The notes below the pieces were generated by a model. The model was given only the letters and a program-made list of their open reading frames with translations. It ran no database searches and was not told where the DNA came from. A stretch of DNA of 64,000 nt from Nakamurella sp. PAMC28650. GTDB lineage: Bacteria > Actinomycetota > Actinomycetes > Mycobacteriales > Nakamurellaceae. The DNA is taken from positions 4,049,001-4,113,000 of the forward strand of contig NZ_CP060298.1 of assembly GCF_014303395.1 (NCBI RefSeq). The letters run 5' to 3'. The translations under genes and the position numbers were made by a program. Each line of letters opens with the position of its first letter. Within the stretch, counting starts at the first letter, position 1. This document shows positions 48,629-57,207 of the stretch, piece by piece.

Positions 48629-49852
48629 ATGAGCAACGACCGCGACGTCGTCGTCACCGGCATCGGCGCGACCACCCCCATCGGCGGAACTGCCCAGGAG
48701 ACCTGGCAGGCATTGCTGGACGGAGTCAGCGGGGTCGGTCCGCTGACCGACCCCAGGGTGGCGCAGTACGACCTGCCGGTCCGCATCGGTGCAGCTCTCA
48801 AGGTGGATCCGTCCGAGGTGCTCTCCCGCGTGGAGGCCCGTCGGCTGGATCGGAGCGAACAGGTCGCCCTGATCGCCGCCCGCGAGGCCTGGGCCGATGC
48901 CGGTGCTCCGGAGATGGATCCGGAGCGGCTCGGCGTCGTGGTCGGTACCGGAATCGGTGGAGCCGTCAGCCTGATGAACCAGGACGACCTCCTGGAGACG
49001 GAGGGGCTGCGGAAGGTCGCCGTCCTCACCGTCCCCATGTTGATGCCGAACGGACCGGCGTCCACGGTCGCCCTGTGGGTGAAGGCCCGCGGGGCGGTCC
49101 ACGCGCCCGTTTCCGCCTGCGCATCCGGTGCGGAGGCCCTGGCGTGGGCGTTCCGGCTGATCAAGTCCGGTGAGGTCGACGTGGTCATCGCCGGTGGCGC
49201 GGAGGCCTGCATCCACCCACTGCCGATCGCCGGGTTCTCGCAGATGCGGGCGATGAGCACCCGGAACGACGACCCCGAGACCGCCTCGCGCCCCTGGGAC
49301 GTCGATCGGGACGGGTTCGTGCTCGGTGAGGGCGCCGGAATGGTGGTCCTGGAGGACGCCGACCACGCGAGAGCCCGCGGCGCCAAAATCTACGGCAGGC
49401 TCGCCGGGGTGGGGATGTCCAACGACGCCTACCACGTCAGCGCCCCCGACCCGAACGGCAACGGCGCGGCCCGCGCCATCGGCAAGGCGCTCGTGTCAGC
49501 GGACATGTCGGCGTCCGAGATCGGCCACGTCAACGCCCATGCGACGTCGACGCCGGTCGGCGACATCCCGGAGGCCAACACGGCGGTGCAGATCTTCGGC
49601 GACCAGGTCGTGCTGACCGCGAACAAGTCGATGACGGGCCACATGCTCGGCGCAACCGGCGCCGTCGAGAGCATCGCCACCGTCCTGACGCTCAAGTACG
49701 GGATCATCCCCGGCACCCGCAACATCTTCAATCTCGACCCTGCGGTGCACGCCGACATCGCCACCAAGAACCGCGAGACCACGATTACGGCGGCCGTCAA
49801 CAACTCGTTCGGCTTCGGCGGTCACAACGTCGCCCTCGTGTTCACCAAATAG
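48629..49852 (+). CDS. fabF: 3-oxoacyl-ACP synthase II
   Basis: Elongating condensing enzyme, 407 residues. Catalytic Cys in VSACASGAEALAWAF, His residues in NAHATSTPVGD and ANKSMTGHMLGATGAVE, and the Phe-gate GFGGHN near the end. ATG 48629 begins the usual NDRDVVVTGIGATTP. Ends just ahead of the hairpin-repeat array and accD, so it may share a transcript with accD. Confidence 0.95.
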   Translation: MSNDRDVVVTGIGATTPIGGTAQETWQALLDGVSGVGPLTDPRVAQYDLPVRIGAALKVDPSEVLSRVEARRLDRSEQVALIAAREAWADAGAPEMDPERLGVVVGTGIGGAVSLMNQDDLLETEGLRKVAVLTVPMLMPNGPASTVALWVKARGAVHAPVSACASGAEALAWAFRLIKSGEVDVVIAGGAEACIHPLPIAGFSQMRAMSTRNDDPETASRPWDVDRDGFVLGEGAGMVVLEDADHARARGAKIYGRLAGVGMSNDAYHVSAPDPNGNGAARAIGKALVSADMSASEIGHVNAHATSTPVGDIPEANTAVQIFGDQVVLTANKSMTGHMLGATGAVESIATVLTLKYGIIPGTRNIFNLDPAVHADIATKNRETTITAAVNNSFGFGGHNVALVFTK

Positions 49853-49870
49853 CCCCTCCCGCACCGATCG

Positions 49871-50061
49871 TCGCCTCCCGGCGAACAAGTCATCGCCTCC
49901 CGGCGAACAAGTCATCGCCTCCCGGCGAACAAGTCATCGCCTCCCGGCGAACAAGTCATCGCCTCCCGGCGAACAAGTCATCGCCTCCCGGCGAACAAGT
50001 CATCGCCTCCCGGCGAACAAGTCATCGCCGTCCGGCGAGGGATTCATCGCCTCCCGGCGAA
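49871..50061 (+). repeat. Array of nine short hairpin repeats between fabF and accD
   Basis: Seven perfect 22-bp units (49872-50025), an eighth diverged unit (50026-50047) and a partial ninth. Each unit contains a self-complementary TCGCC/GGCGA stem around the loop TCCC, followed by an 8-nt spacer ACAAGTCA. In the eighth unit the loop is GTCC and the spacer is GGGATTCA, but the 5-bp stem is unchanged. It lies in the 230-nt fabF-accD gap on the coding side of the mRNA. Confidence 0.85.
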
Positions 50062-50082
50062 GCACAGATGTCAGGAGTTGCT

Positions 50083-51513
50083 GTGAGCATGACCGCTGAA
50101 CAGCCGGCCCAGGCGGCCGGGCCCGGCCCGCGAAAGCTCGACTTCCGCGAGCCCGAGGTCAGGTTGGCCAAGTTGCTCGACCCGGAGACGGTGGTCCCGC
50201 TGCATGCCACCGACACCTCCGGTGTCTCGGTCGTCCGGGGGCGGATCGACGGGTCCAAGGTGATCGCCTACTGCACAGACGCCACCCGGATGGGCGGGGC
50301 CATGGGCTCGGCCGGTTGCCGTCACATCGTGGACGCCATCGACGCTGCGATCCGGGAACGCATCCCGGTGATCGGCATCTGGCACTCCGGCGGCGCGCGC
50401 CTGGCCGAGGGTGTAGAGGCGCTGGACGGTGTCGGGCAGGTGTTCGCGGCGATGGTCAGGGCCTCGGGTCGCGTCCCGCAGATCTCGGTGGTCCTCGGCC
50501 CGGCCGCCGGGGGTGCGGCCTACGGTCCGGCGCTGACCGATGTCGTCATCATGTCGCCCGAAGGCAGGGTGTTCGTGACCGGGCCTGACGTGGTCCGGTC
50601 GGTGACCGGCGAGCAGGTCGACATGGAAGCGCTCGGCGGACCGTCTGCGCACGGCCGCAAATCCGGTGTGGTGCACATCGTGTCGGATTCGGAGGAGGAC
50701 GCCTACGTCCGCGCCCGCCGCGTCTTCGCGCTGTTCTCGCGGCCGGGGATCGCGGGCGTCGCCGGCATGGCCGACGATCCGGAACTGGGCAACGTGCTGC
50801 CCGAGCAGCGCAACCGGGCCTACAACGTCCGGCCGGTGATCGACCGCATCCTGGACGAGCCGATGGAGGAGCTCCAGGCCAAGTGGGCGCCGAACATCGT
50901 CATCGGGCTGGGTCGGCTGGCCGGTCGCAGCGTCGGGGTGGTGGCGAACAATCCGATTCGCCTTGGCGGCTGCCTGGACTCCACCTCGGCCGAGAAGGCC
51001 TCACGGTTCGTCCGGATGTGTGACGCCTTCGGCATCCCCCTGCTGGTCATCGTCGACGTCCCCGGGTATCTGCCGGGTGTCGGACAGGAGTGGGACGGCG
51101 TCGTGCGGCGGGGGGCGAAGCTGTTGCACGCCTTCGCTGAGGCAGTGGTCCCCCGCGTCACCCTGGTCACCAGGAAGGCGTACGGCGGGGCCTACATCGC
51201 GATGAACTCCAAAGCCCTCGGCGCGACGGCGGTCTTCGCGTGGCCCGATGCCGAGATCGCGGTGATGGGGGCGAAGGCCGCCGTCGGGATCCTGCACAAG
51301 CGCAAGCTGGCCGCCGCTCCGGACGACGAGCGCGAGGCTCTGCACGCGGCGCTGGCGATCGAGCACGAGAAGGTCGCGGGCGGTGTCAATCGCGCAATCG
51401 AACTCGGTGTCGTCGACGAGGTCATCACGCCGGCCGAGACCCGCCGTCGCGTCGCAGAGGCGCTCGCCTCCGCACCGGCCGGCCGCGGAGCGCACAGCAA
51501 CATCCCGCTGTAG
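50083..51513 (+). CDS. accD6: Acyl-CoA carboxylase carboxyltransferase (AccD type)
   Basis: Carboxyltransferase that makes malonyl-CoA from acetyl-CoA and biotinylated carrier, feeding FabD. About 476 residues with both CT halves in one chain: GIWHSGGARLAEGVEAL, VVLGPAAGGAAYGPALTD, then FVTGPDVVRSVTGEQVD, and in the second half NNPIRLGGCLDSTSAEKASRF and RKAYGGAYIAMNSKALGAT. GTG 50083 is chosen because AGGAG lies 5 nt upstream; ATG 50068 and ATG 50089 are in frame. Mycobacterial accD6 also ends the fab cluster. The biotin carrier subunit is elsewhere. Confidence 0.95.
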   Translation: MSMTAEQPAQAAGPGPRKLDFREPEVRLAKLLDPETVVPLHATDTSGVSVVRGRIDGSKVIAYCTDATRMGGAMGSAGCRHIVDAIDAAIRERIPVIGIWHSGGARLAEGVEALDGVGQVFAAMVRASGRVPQISVVLGPAAGGAAYGPALTDVVIMSPEGRVFVTGPDVVRSVTGEQVDMEALGGPSAHGRKSGVVHIVSDSEEDAYVRARRVFALFSRPGIAGVAGMADDPELGNVLPEQRNRAYNVRPVIDRILDEPMEELQAKWAPNIVIGLGRLAGRSVGVVANNPIRLGGCLDSTSAEKASRFVRMCDAFGIPLLVIVDVPGYLPGVGQEWDGVVRRGAKLLHAFAEAVVPRVTLVTRKAYGGAYIAMNSKALGATAVFAWPDAEIAVMGAKAAVGILHKRKLAAAPDDEREALHAALAIEHEKVAGGVNRAIELGVVDEVITPAETRRRVAEALASAPAGRGAHSNIPL

Positions 51514-51565
51514 CGGACGCCGGAGCTGCCACCGTCAACCGACGACCGGCGACCGGCGACCGGCG

Positions 51566-52345
51566 TCAGCACTTGACGTAGTCGACACTTCCGTCGACCG
51601 TCGATCCGATGGCCAACCGGCCGTCCTGATCGGCGAGCTGATAGGTCAGGGTCCAGTGGATGCAGCCGACCTTCAGGTCGACCGGGGCCAGATCCGGGTC
51701 CTGTTGCGACGTGAAGTGGATCTGGACCTGCAGGGGGTCGTCCCGCATCGACTGCATCCAGATGCTCGAGTCGACGGTCGTCGCGTACGCCAGAAGCCAC
51801 TGCTGACCTGTCTGGTGAGAGGCAAGGGTCTTCGTCACCGACTGGGTCCAGCTGGAGTAGTCGTGCTGGTTGATCGCGTCGAAGTAGGTCTGCAGCACCT
51901 GTTGGACATCCTGCGAGCGTGCGTGGGTGCGGGTGGACGGCGACATCTGCACCGTGAGGTTGTTCGACGGACCCACCGGGGCCGTCGCGGGATCGGTCTC
52001 CGGCGCCGGCCCGGCGTCGGTGGATGCCGACGCCATCGGCGAAGCCGCCGCCGACGACGCCGGGGGCGCCTCGCCCGTCGACCTGACCGGCTGCTGGGTG
52101 CCCTGGCCTTCGGTGGACGTGGCACCGCCGGCCGAACTGCCCGGCGCCTGCTGGGGGTGCGGCGGGAGCCGGGACGCGGCCGGGTCCGGCGCAGCCACCC
52201 CGGCGGACCCGCGTTGGTGACGGGCGATCGCGAACGCGCCGGCACTGCCGATCACCAGCAGCACGACCACAGCGGTCAGGAGGCCGACGGTCAACCGACC
52301 ACTTCGTGTTGCCAAGAGCCCACGCACCCCTTCGACCGGCCCCAC
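51566..52345 (-). CDS. Membrane-anchored secreted protein of unknown function
   Basis: A 259-residue protein with one N-terminal helix (LTVGLLTAVVVLLVIGSAGAFAIA, about 18-42), a Pro/Ser/Ala-rich linker (about 45-130) and a folded C-terminal domain (about 135-259) beginning QDVQQVLQTYFDAINQHDYSSWT, which looks like an NTF2-like/DUF4878 fold. It ends in a free Cys. Most likely outside the membrane. No function is assigned. Confidence 0.78.
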   Translation of the reverse strand: MGPVEGVRGLLATRSGRLTVGLLTAVVVLLVIGSAGAFAIARHQRGSAGVAAPDPAASRLPPHPQQAPGSSAGGATSTEGQGTQQPVRSTGEAPPASSAAASPMASASTDAGPAPETDPATAPVGPSNNLTVQMSPSTRTHARSQDVQQVLQTYFDAINQHDYSSWTQSVTKTLASHQTGQQWLLAYATTVDSSIWMQSMRDDPLQVQIHFTSQQDPDLAPVDLKVGCIHWTLTYQLADQDGRLAIGSTVDGSVDYVKC

Positions 52346-52398
52346 CGATCGTGGGGACCGCCGGAAGGACGTCCAAGACCCGTGTCGGTTGTGCCCGC

Positions 52399-52920
52399 TC
52401 AGCCGACCTGGTGCAGCCAGGTCACGGGGGTGCCCTCGCCAGCGCGCCGGAAGGGCTCCAGCTCGGCGTCCACCTCGGACCCGATGGCCGACGACAGCGC
52501 ATGACGCAGACCGTCCAGGCTCGTGGCCCGTTCCATCAGCGAGCGGATCTGGTCCTCGCCGAGAACGACGTCACCGTTGGCAGACATCCCGGACCGCCAG
52601 ATGCCGCGACCCGGGACGTGGCAGACGCGCTCCCCGTCGGCTGTCCCGCTCGCGTTCTCGGTGATCTCGAAGCGCAGCATCGGCCAGGCGCGCAGAGCGG
52701 ACGCAATCCGTCCGGCGGTGCCGGCCTCGCCCTTCCAGCCGACCTCGGCGCGCAGCTGACCCGGAGACGCCGGTTGCGCCGTCCAGGACAGCGACACCCG
52801 ATCCCCGATCACGCCCGAGATCGCCCACTCGACGTGCGGGCAGATCGCCGCCGGTGCCGAGTGCACAAAGATGACGCCCTGAGAATTTCCTCCGGACGCA
52901 TTCGACCCACGAGTCACCAC
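52399..52920 (-). CDS. DUF3145 protein
   Basis: About 173 residues. It has the DUF3145 hallmarks GVIFVHSAPAAICPHVEWAISGV, SLSWTAQPASPGQLRAEVGW, and the C-terminal HALSSAIGSEVDAELEPFRRAGEGTPVTWLHQVG-type ending in pieces. The family is actinobacterial and uncharacterised. GTG 52920 (or the adjacent GTG 52917) is chosen because GGAGG lies 6 nt upstream; the frame runs to TTG 52944 without benefit. Confidence 0.85.
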   Translation of the reverse strand: MVTRGSNASGGNSQGVIFVHSAPAAICPHVEWAISGVIGDRVSLSWTAQPASPGQLRAEVGWKGEAGTAGRIASALRAWPMLRFEITENASGTADGERVCHVPGRGIWRSGMSANGDVVLGEDQIRSLMERATSLDGLRHALSSAIGSEVDAELEPFRRAGEGTPVTWLHQVG

Positions 52921-53167
52921 AGTCCACCTCCGATCGAGCTCCAACGTCTTCCCCGACGTGGATACATCTGACCGACGCGTGATCCTGCTGTTCTCGCCCT
53001 GATCCTGTCTTCAAATCTCGACTGTCGCTGACGGCACCGTGTGACCGGTGTGCAGCAACTGCAGTGCTGAGGTCATTGTGCACTGTGATCAGACGGTTAC
53101 GCCAGCTTTCGGACCGAATCCGACGGCGAGCACACATCGACCTGACGGCGACGAGTACGCCGAGCCG

Positions 53168-55321
53168 TCACCGGCAACGACTCAAGGCGTCCGTGATGAC
53201 CGAGGCATACAGCTCGCCGCCCGGCCCCGACGGGTGGATGCCGTCCGCACCGAGCAGCCCGGGTCGTGCGCTGATCGCTCCGTGCCAGTCCGCCACGCAG
53301 GTATGCGGTCGCGAAGCCGCCGCCGTGGCGAGACTGGTATTGGCCACGTCCTGCCAGCCGTCCGGCACGTAGCTGTTCACCAGCACCACCACCGTGGAGG
53401 CCGGGACCTGGGTGAGTGCGGCCTCGATGTGGCCGGCCGAGTCCGTCCCGTTGGTCCCGAGGCCGACCACCAGATCGCGCCGCAGGGTGCCCTCGGCGAT
53501 TTTCGGCGCGATCACCGAACCCAGATCCCACAGCTGCCGGCCCACCACCGCATCGAGATCGGCGCCGGGAAAGCGTGCCAGGAGGGCCGGCGCCGAGGCC
53601 AGCATCACCGAGTCGCCGATGGCGCTCAGATCGCCGCCCGTGATGGCCGGCACCTCCGGTGGCGCCCGTACGGCAACGGTGACCGGGCGCCGGACGGCCC
53701 TCGACGGCGGTGGCGCCGCCGTGGTGTGCTGCGGCGATCGCGGGTTCGTCGACGGCGGGAGCGACGGCGTCATGAGGGGCTTCCCCGGCGACCTCGAAGT
53801 CGAGGTCGAGCTCGTGGTCGAGGTCGAACCGGAGTTCGTGGTCGTGGTCGAGGTCGAGGTCGAGGTCGTGGTCGTGCTCGAGGTGGGGAGCCCGTTCATC
53901 ACCGGAGCGGCGACCGACGACGATTGCCGGTGCGACACGGCCGGCGCCGTCCTGGGTGACGGATCCGGGTCCGTCGAGTGGCCGGCGGCCGCGATGGCCT
54001 GCTCCCCCGCCGCCAGCGACACAGCGAGCTCGCTCTCGCGCGGAGCGGCGACGACGCTGCACGCGGCCAGGGCCAGCACGAGGGCGAACGATCCGGCGGC
54101 CGCCCACCCGGCGCTGCGACGACGGACCCGGACCGGACCGCCGAGCAGGGTGACCCGGATCGATGCCAGGTAGCCGGCCACGCCCCACCGGCGCACGGGT
54201 TGCTCGACGATGCGCCAGGAGACCTCCGCCGCCACCACCGCCACGCCGATCGCAATGGCGGCGGACGCCGTTCGGCCGACGATCGCCGACAGCGTCCGGT
54301 CGGCGATCACCAACGCAGGCCAGTGCCACAGGTACAGCGCATAGGAACGCAGCCCCCACCAACGAAGAGCCCGATGGCCGAGGAGCCGGGCGACCGGACC
54401 CGCCCCGCGCACGGTGACGGCGACCAGCACGACCGCCGCGATGTCGATGCCGAACAGACCGCCGCGGAAGGTGAGCGGGGAGGAGTCCGTGAGCACCGCC
54501 ACCCCGGTCAGCACCGTGAGGAGGGCGATCGGCCCGGCGGAGCAGGCGAGCCCGGTCGGAGCGATCGGCCTGGTCCGTCGAACCGGATCGACGTCGGAGG
54601 ACGGCCGGCCCAGAGCCAGTGCGGCGCCCAGGAGGAGGCCGAACCCGTGCGTGTCGGTCCCGACGTAGACCCTGGTCGGATCCATCCCGGAGGAGAACGT
54701 GGTGGCCATCAACGCACCCGATGCGAGCGCAGCCGCGAGGACGAGTCCCACCCGGCGGTGCCGGGCTCCGACGGCGCCGAGCAACAACAGGGCGATCGCC
54801 GGCCACAGCAGGTAGAACTGCTCCTCGACGGCAAGTGACCACAGGTGGGTCAGCACCGCCGGTTCCGCCCGGTCGACGTAGGACGACCCGGTCGAGATCT
54901 GCACCCAGTTGCTGGAGAAGGTGAAGGCCCCCAGTAGTTGGCTCCGCAGACCGGCTCCCAGGTCCCGCCCGAGCATCAAGGTCGCGGCACAGACGACGAC
55001 GAGCATGAATCCCAGCGCGGGCAGCAGACGTGTGGCACGCCGCCGGAAGAACGCGGGTACGTCCAGGCGTCCGGTCAGATCGTGTTCCCGTTGCATCAGG
55101 GTCGTCACCAGGTACCCGGACAGCACGAAGAACAGGTCGACGCCGACGAAGCCGCCGCGAAAGCCGGGCACCCCCGCGTGATATAGCACCACGCAGACGA
55201 CGGCGATGGCTCGGATGCCATCCAGACCGGTGGCGTAGGGGCGCTGTCCACGACGAGTCTGCCCGGCGGCCCGGCCCGGCGCGGCCAGACCCGTCCGGCC
55301 GTCCCGGGATTTCGACGTCAT
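53168..55321 (-). CDS. Acyltransferase-3/SGNH fusion (OatA-like)
   Basis: A 717-residue protein that joins an acyltransferase-3 membrane domain (about 30-400, ten or eleven helices, starting GLDGIRAIAVVCVVLYHAGV and including THLWSLAVEEQFYLLWP) to an extracytoplasmic SGNH esterase/transferase domain (about 540-717). Block I is AIGDSVML, the later blocks GLGTNG and DGIHPSG supply the Asn and the Asp-His pair. Such fusions O-acetylate peptidoglycan or polysaccharides. The linker is a long Ser/Thr tract at about 480-530. ATG 55321 has GGAGGGAG upstream. Confidence 0.93.
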   Translation of the reverse strand: MTSKSRDGRTGLAAPGRAAGQTRRGQRPYATGLDGIRAIAVVCVVLYHAGVPGFRGGFVGVDLFFVLSGYLVTTLMQREHDLTGRLDVPAFFRRRATRLLPALGFMLVVVCAATLMLGRDLGAGLRSQLLGAFTFSSNWVQISTGSSYVDRAEPAVLTHLWSLAVEEQFYLLWPAIALLLLGAVGARHRRVGLVLAAALASGALMATTFSSGMDPTRVYVGTDTHGFGLLLGAALALGRPSSDVDPVRRTRPIAPTGLACSAGPIALLTVLTGVAVLTDSSPLTFRGGLFGIDIAAVVLVAVTVRGAGPVARLLGHRALRWWGLRSYALYLWHWPALVIADRTLSAIVGRTASAAIAIGVAVVAAEVSWRIVEQPVRRWGVAGYLASIRVTLLGGPVRVRRRSAGWAAAGSFALVLALAACSVVAAPRESELAVSLAAGEQAIAAAGHSTDPDPSPRTAPAVSHRQSSSVAAPVMNGLPTSSTTTTSTSTSTTTTNSGSTSTTSSTSTSRSPGKPLMTPSLPPSTNPRSPQHTTAAPPPSRAVRRPVTVAVRAPPEVPAITGGDLSAIGDSVMLASAPALLARFPGADLDAVVGRQLWDLGSVIAPKIAEGTLRRDLVVGLGTNGTDSAGHIEAALTQVPASTVVVLVNSYVPDGWQDVANTSLATAAASRPHTCVADWHGAISARPGLLGADGIHPSGPGGELYASVITDALSRCR

Positions 55322-55530
55322 CGCGCTCCCTCCGCACCGGGACCTGCCCCTGCGAACAGCCAGGACGGGATCGGTGGCAAGCTATCGACAACGGCGGCCG
55401 GATCTTCAGAACCCATGGGCACGAACAACTATCCGGAGGCTCGCTGAGCGCCCGCTGCCATTCGGAGTGTCCGTCAGCCTAGTGCTGACGGGTAGGGGTT
55501 CGGGTGGTCCGACACGCCGACCGCCACCGG

Positions 55531-55608
55531 GTGCGCGATGGACACCGAGTGCGATGGACACCGAGTGCGATGGACACCGGGTGCGATGGACACCGGGTGG
55601 GCGATGGA
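55531..55608 (-). repeat. Four 16-18-bp tandem copies, GTGCGATGGACACCGA
   Basis: One 18-bp variant copy (55531-55548), three 16-bp copies (55549-55564, 55565-55580, 55581-55596) and a partial fifth to 55608. The array lies between the GGDEF gene stop and the acyltransferase start on the minus strand, about 210 nt upstream of the latter. Confidence 0.8.
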
Positions 55609-55625
55609 TCAGCCCCGCGGTCCGC

Positions 55626-57080
55626 TCAGTCGGCGGATGGCGCGGTCGAATCGGCGGCCCCGACCACGCGGTTGCGACCCTCCCGCTTGGCGCGGTAGAG
55701 CATGGAGTCTGCTCGCACGAGGCACTCGGTCGGCGATTCGGTGGGCAACAGGGTCGCGTACCCGATCGAGCAGGTCTGGCCGTCCGGGACGACCTGCCGC
55801 AGGCGGTCGAGCAGTGGTCCGGCGTCCGCGGCTCCGCAGCCCGGCAGTCCGATCGCGAACTCCTCACCGCCCCACCGGGCGATCACGTCCGCCTTGCGCA
55901 GCATGCCCTGGGCCCGTGCCGCAAAATTCCGCAGCAGCACGTCGCCGTGGTGATGACCGTAGGCATCGTTGTACGACTTGAAGTGATCGAGATCGATCAG
56001 GGCCAGGGTCAACGGGCGGCCGGACTGCCGCGCCGTCGAGGCCAGATCCCGCAGGCTCGCCTGCCACCCCCGCCGATTCGACAGACCCGTCAGGGCATCG
56101 GTGTCGGCCAGTGTCTCGAGTTCCATCCGTACCCTCGCGGCGGTCAGCACCGAGGCGGCTTCGTCGGCCAGAGCTCTGACCGATGTCACCGACCGGCCGT
56201 CGGGTCCGTCGACGACGTGGTCCCAGGTCACGACCAGAACGCCGATGATGCTCTCGCTGTCCGACAGCGGCTGCCACCAGGAGCTTGCGGTCGACGCCGG
56301 GACGGGTAGGTCGCCGAAGCCCCAGTCGTCGTCGCCGGCCTCGGTGATGAACTCGGGTGGCCCGCCCAGCCAGATGCGCAGGATCGCGCCGGTCATCGTC
56401 CGGATCTGGACGCCGGCCAGTTCGTGTCCCAGACTGTGGGTCACCGTCAGGGTGCCCACCCCGGTCGACTCCAGGATCGTGACCGACGACGCCTGGGAGA
56501 GCCAGCGGACCTCGGCGGCCAGCACGGGACGAGGATCCTCACCGGACTGCACGCAGTGGGCGACCCGTGCCACCGCGGTCAGGGTGTTCTGCGACTGCTG
56601 CAGTTCCGACTCGACGCGCTTGCGTTCGGTCAGGTCCTGCGCGTGGGCCAGGGTCCACTTCTCGCCGGCCGGGCCGTGCACGGAAGCGACCGACAGCCAG
56701 CCCCACCGGATTTCGCCGTCCGGCCGGACCCATCGCCGCTCGACCCGGAGCACGCCGTCCTCGTCGATCGTCCGCCCGGGGAGTTCTCCCGTCGGGCTGC
56801 GTTGGCGCAGGTCCTCGTCGTGGATGAACTCCGTCGCCGAATGCCCGAGCAAGGCCTCGGGGGGACGCCCGAGCAGTGCACACCAGGCCGGGTTGACCTC
56901 GACGAACAACCCGTTCTCGTCGGCCAGCGCCATCCCCACCGGGCTGGCCAGGAAGACCTCTCGGAATCTTCGCTCGGATTCCAGGCGGGCCCCGGTCCCG
57001 CCGCGGCCGAACAGCCGACCGGCGCGCCGACGCCCTCCGCGCAGGGCGCGGCCAAGTCTGTCTACCGCCCTTCCGCCCAT
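55626..57080 (-). CDS. PAS-GAF-like-GGDEF diguanylate cyclase
   Basis: A 484-residue signalling protein. The PAS domain (about 34-155) begins RRFREVFLASPVGMALADENG. A GAF-like domain (about 165-320) has VARVAHCVQSGEDPRPVLAA and ESIIGVLVVTW. The C-terminal GGDEF domain (about 330-480) has LADTDALTGLSNRRGW, LALIDLDHFKSYND and the active-site RWGGEEFAIGLP, so it should make cyclic-di-GMP. No membrane segment or EAL domain. The signal sensed is unknown. Next gene is adenosine-deaminase-like. Confidence 0.93.
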   Translation of the reverse strand: MGGRAVDRLGRALRGGRRRAGRLFGRGGTGARLESERRFREVFLASPVGMALADENGLFVEVNPAWCALLGRPPEALLGHSATEFIHDEDLRQRSPTGELPGRTIDEDGVLRVERRWVRPDGEIRWGWLSVASVHGPAGEKWTLAHAQDLTERKRVESELQQSQNTLTAVARVAHCVQSGEDPRPVLAAEVRWLSQASSVTILESTGVGTLTVTHSLGHELAGVQIRTMTGAILRIWLGGPPEFITEAGDDDWGFGDLPVPASTASSWWQPLSDSESIIGVLVVTWDHVVDGPDGRSVTSVRALADEAASVLTAARVRMELETLADTDALTGLSNRRGWQASLRDLASTARQSGRPLTLALIDLDHFKSYNDAYGHHHGDVLLRNFAARAQGMLRKADVIARWGGEEFAIGLPGCGAADAGPLLDRLRQVVPDGQTCSIGYATLLPTESPTECLVRADSMLYRAKREGRNRVVGAADSTAPSAD

Positions 57081-57207
57081 GCTTCGCAGCCTCCACGGAT
57101 CCGATGACGAACGACAGACCGATCGACCGACACCACTCGGGCCGCCGGTCGATTCAGCCCCTGTGACAGTGCACCAGTGACATTCAGTGAGATGCTAGAG
57201 GTAAATG

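Noticed and set aside
49871-50061. CRISPR array.
   Set aside because: Units are contiguous 22-bp repeats with 8-nt spacers that are identical between copies, and no cas genes are nearby.
53394-54173. Plus-strand frame opposite the acyltransferase.
   Set aside because: Shadow of the repeat-rich linker; its Val/Glu repeats are simply the antisense reading of the Ser/Thr tract.
55531-55608. CRISPR or IS terminal repeat.
   Set aside because: Units are directly adjacent, without spacers, and no transposase or inverted ends are present.
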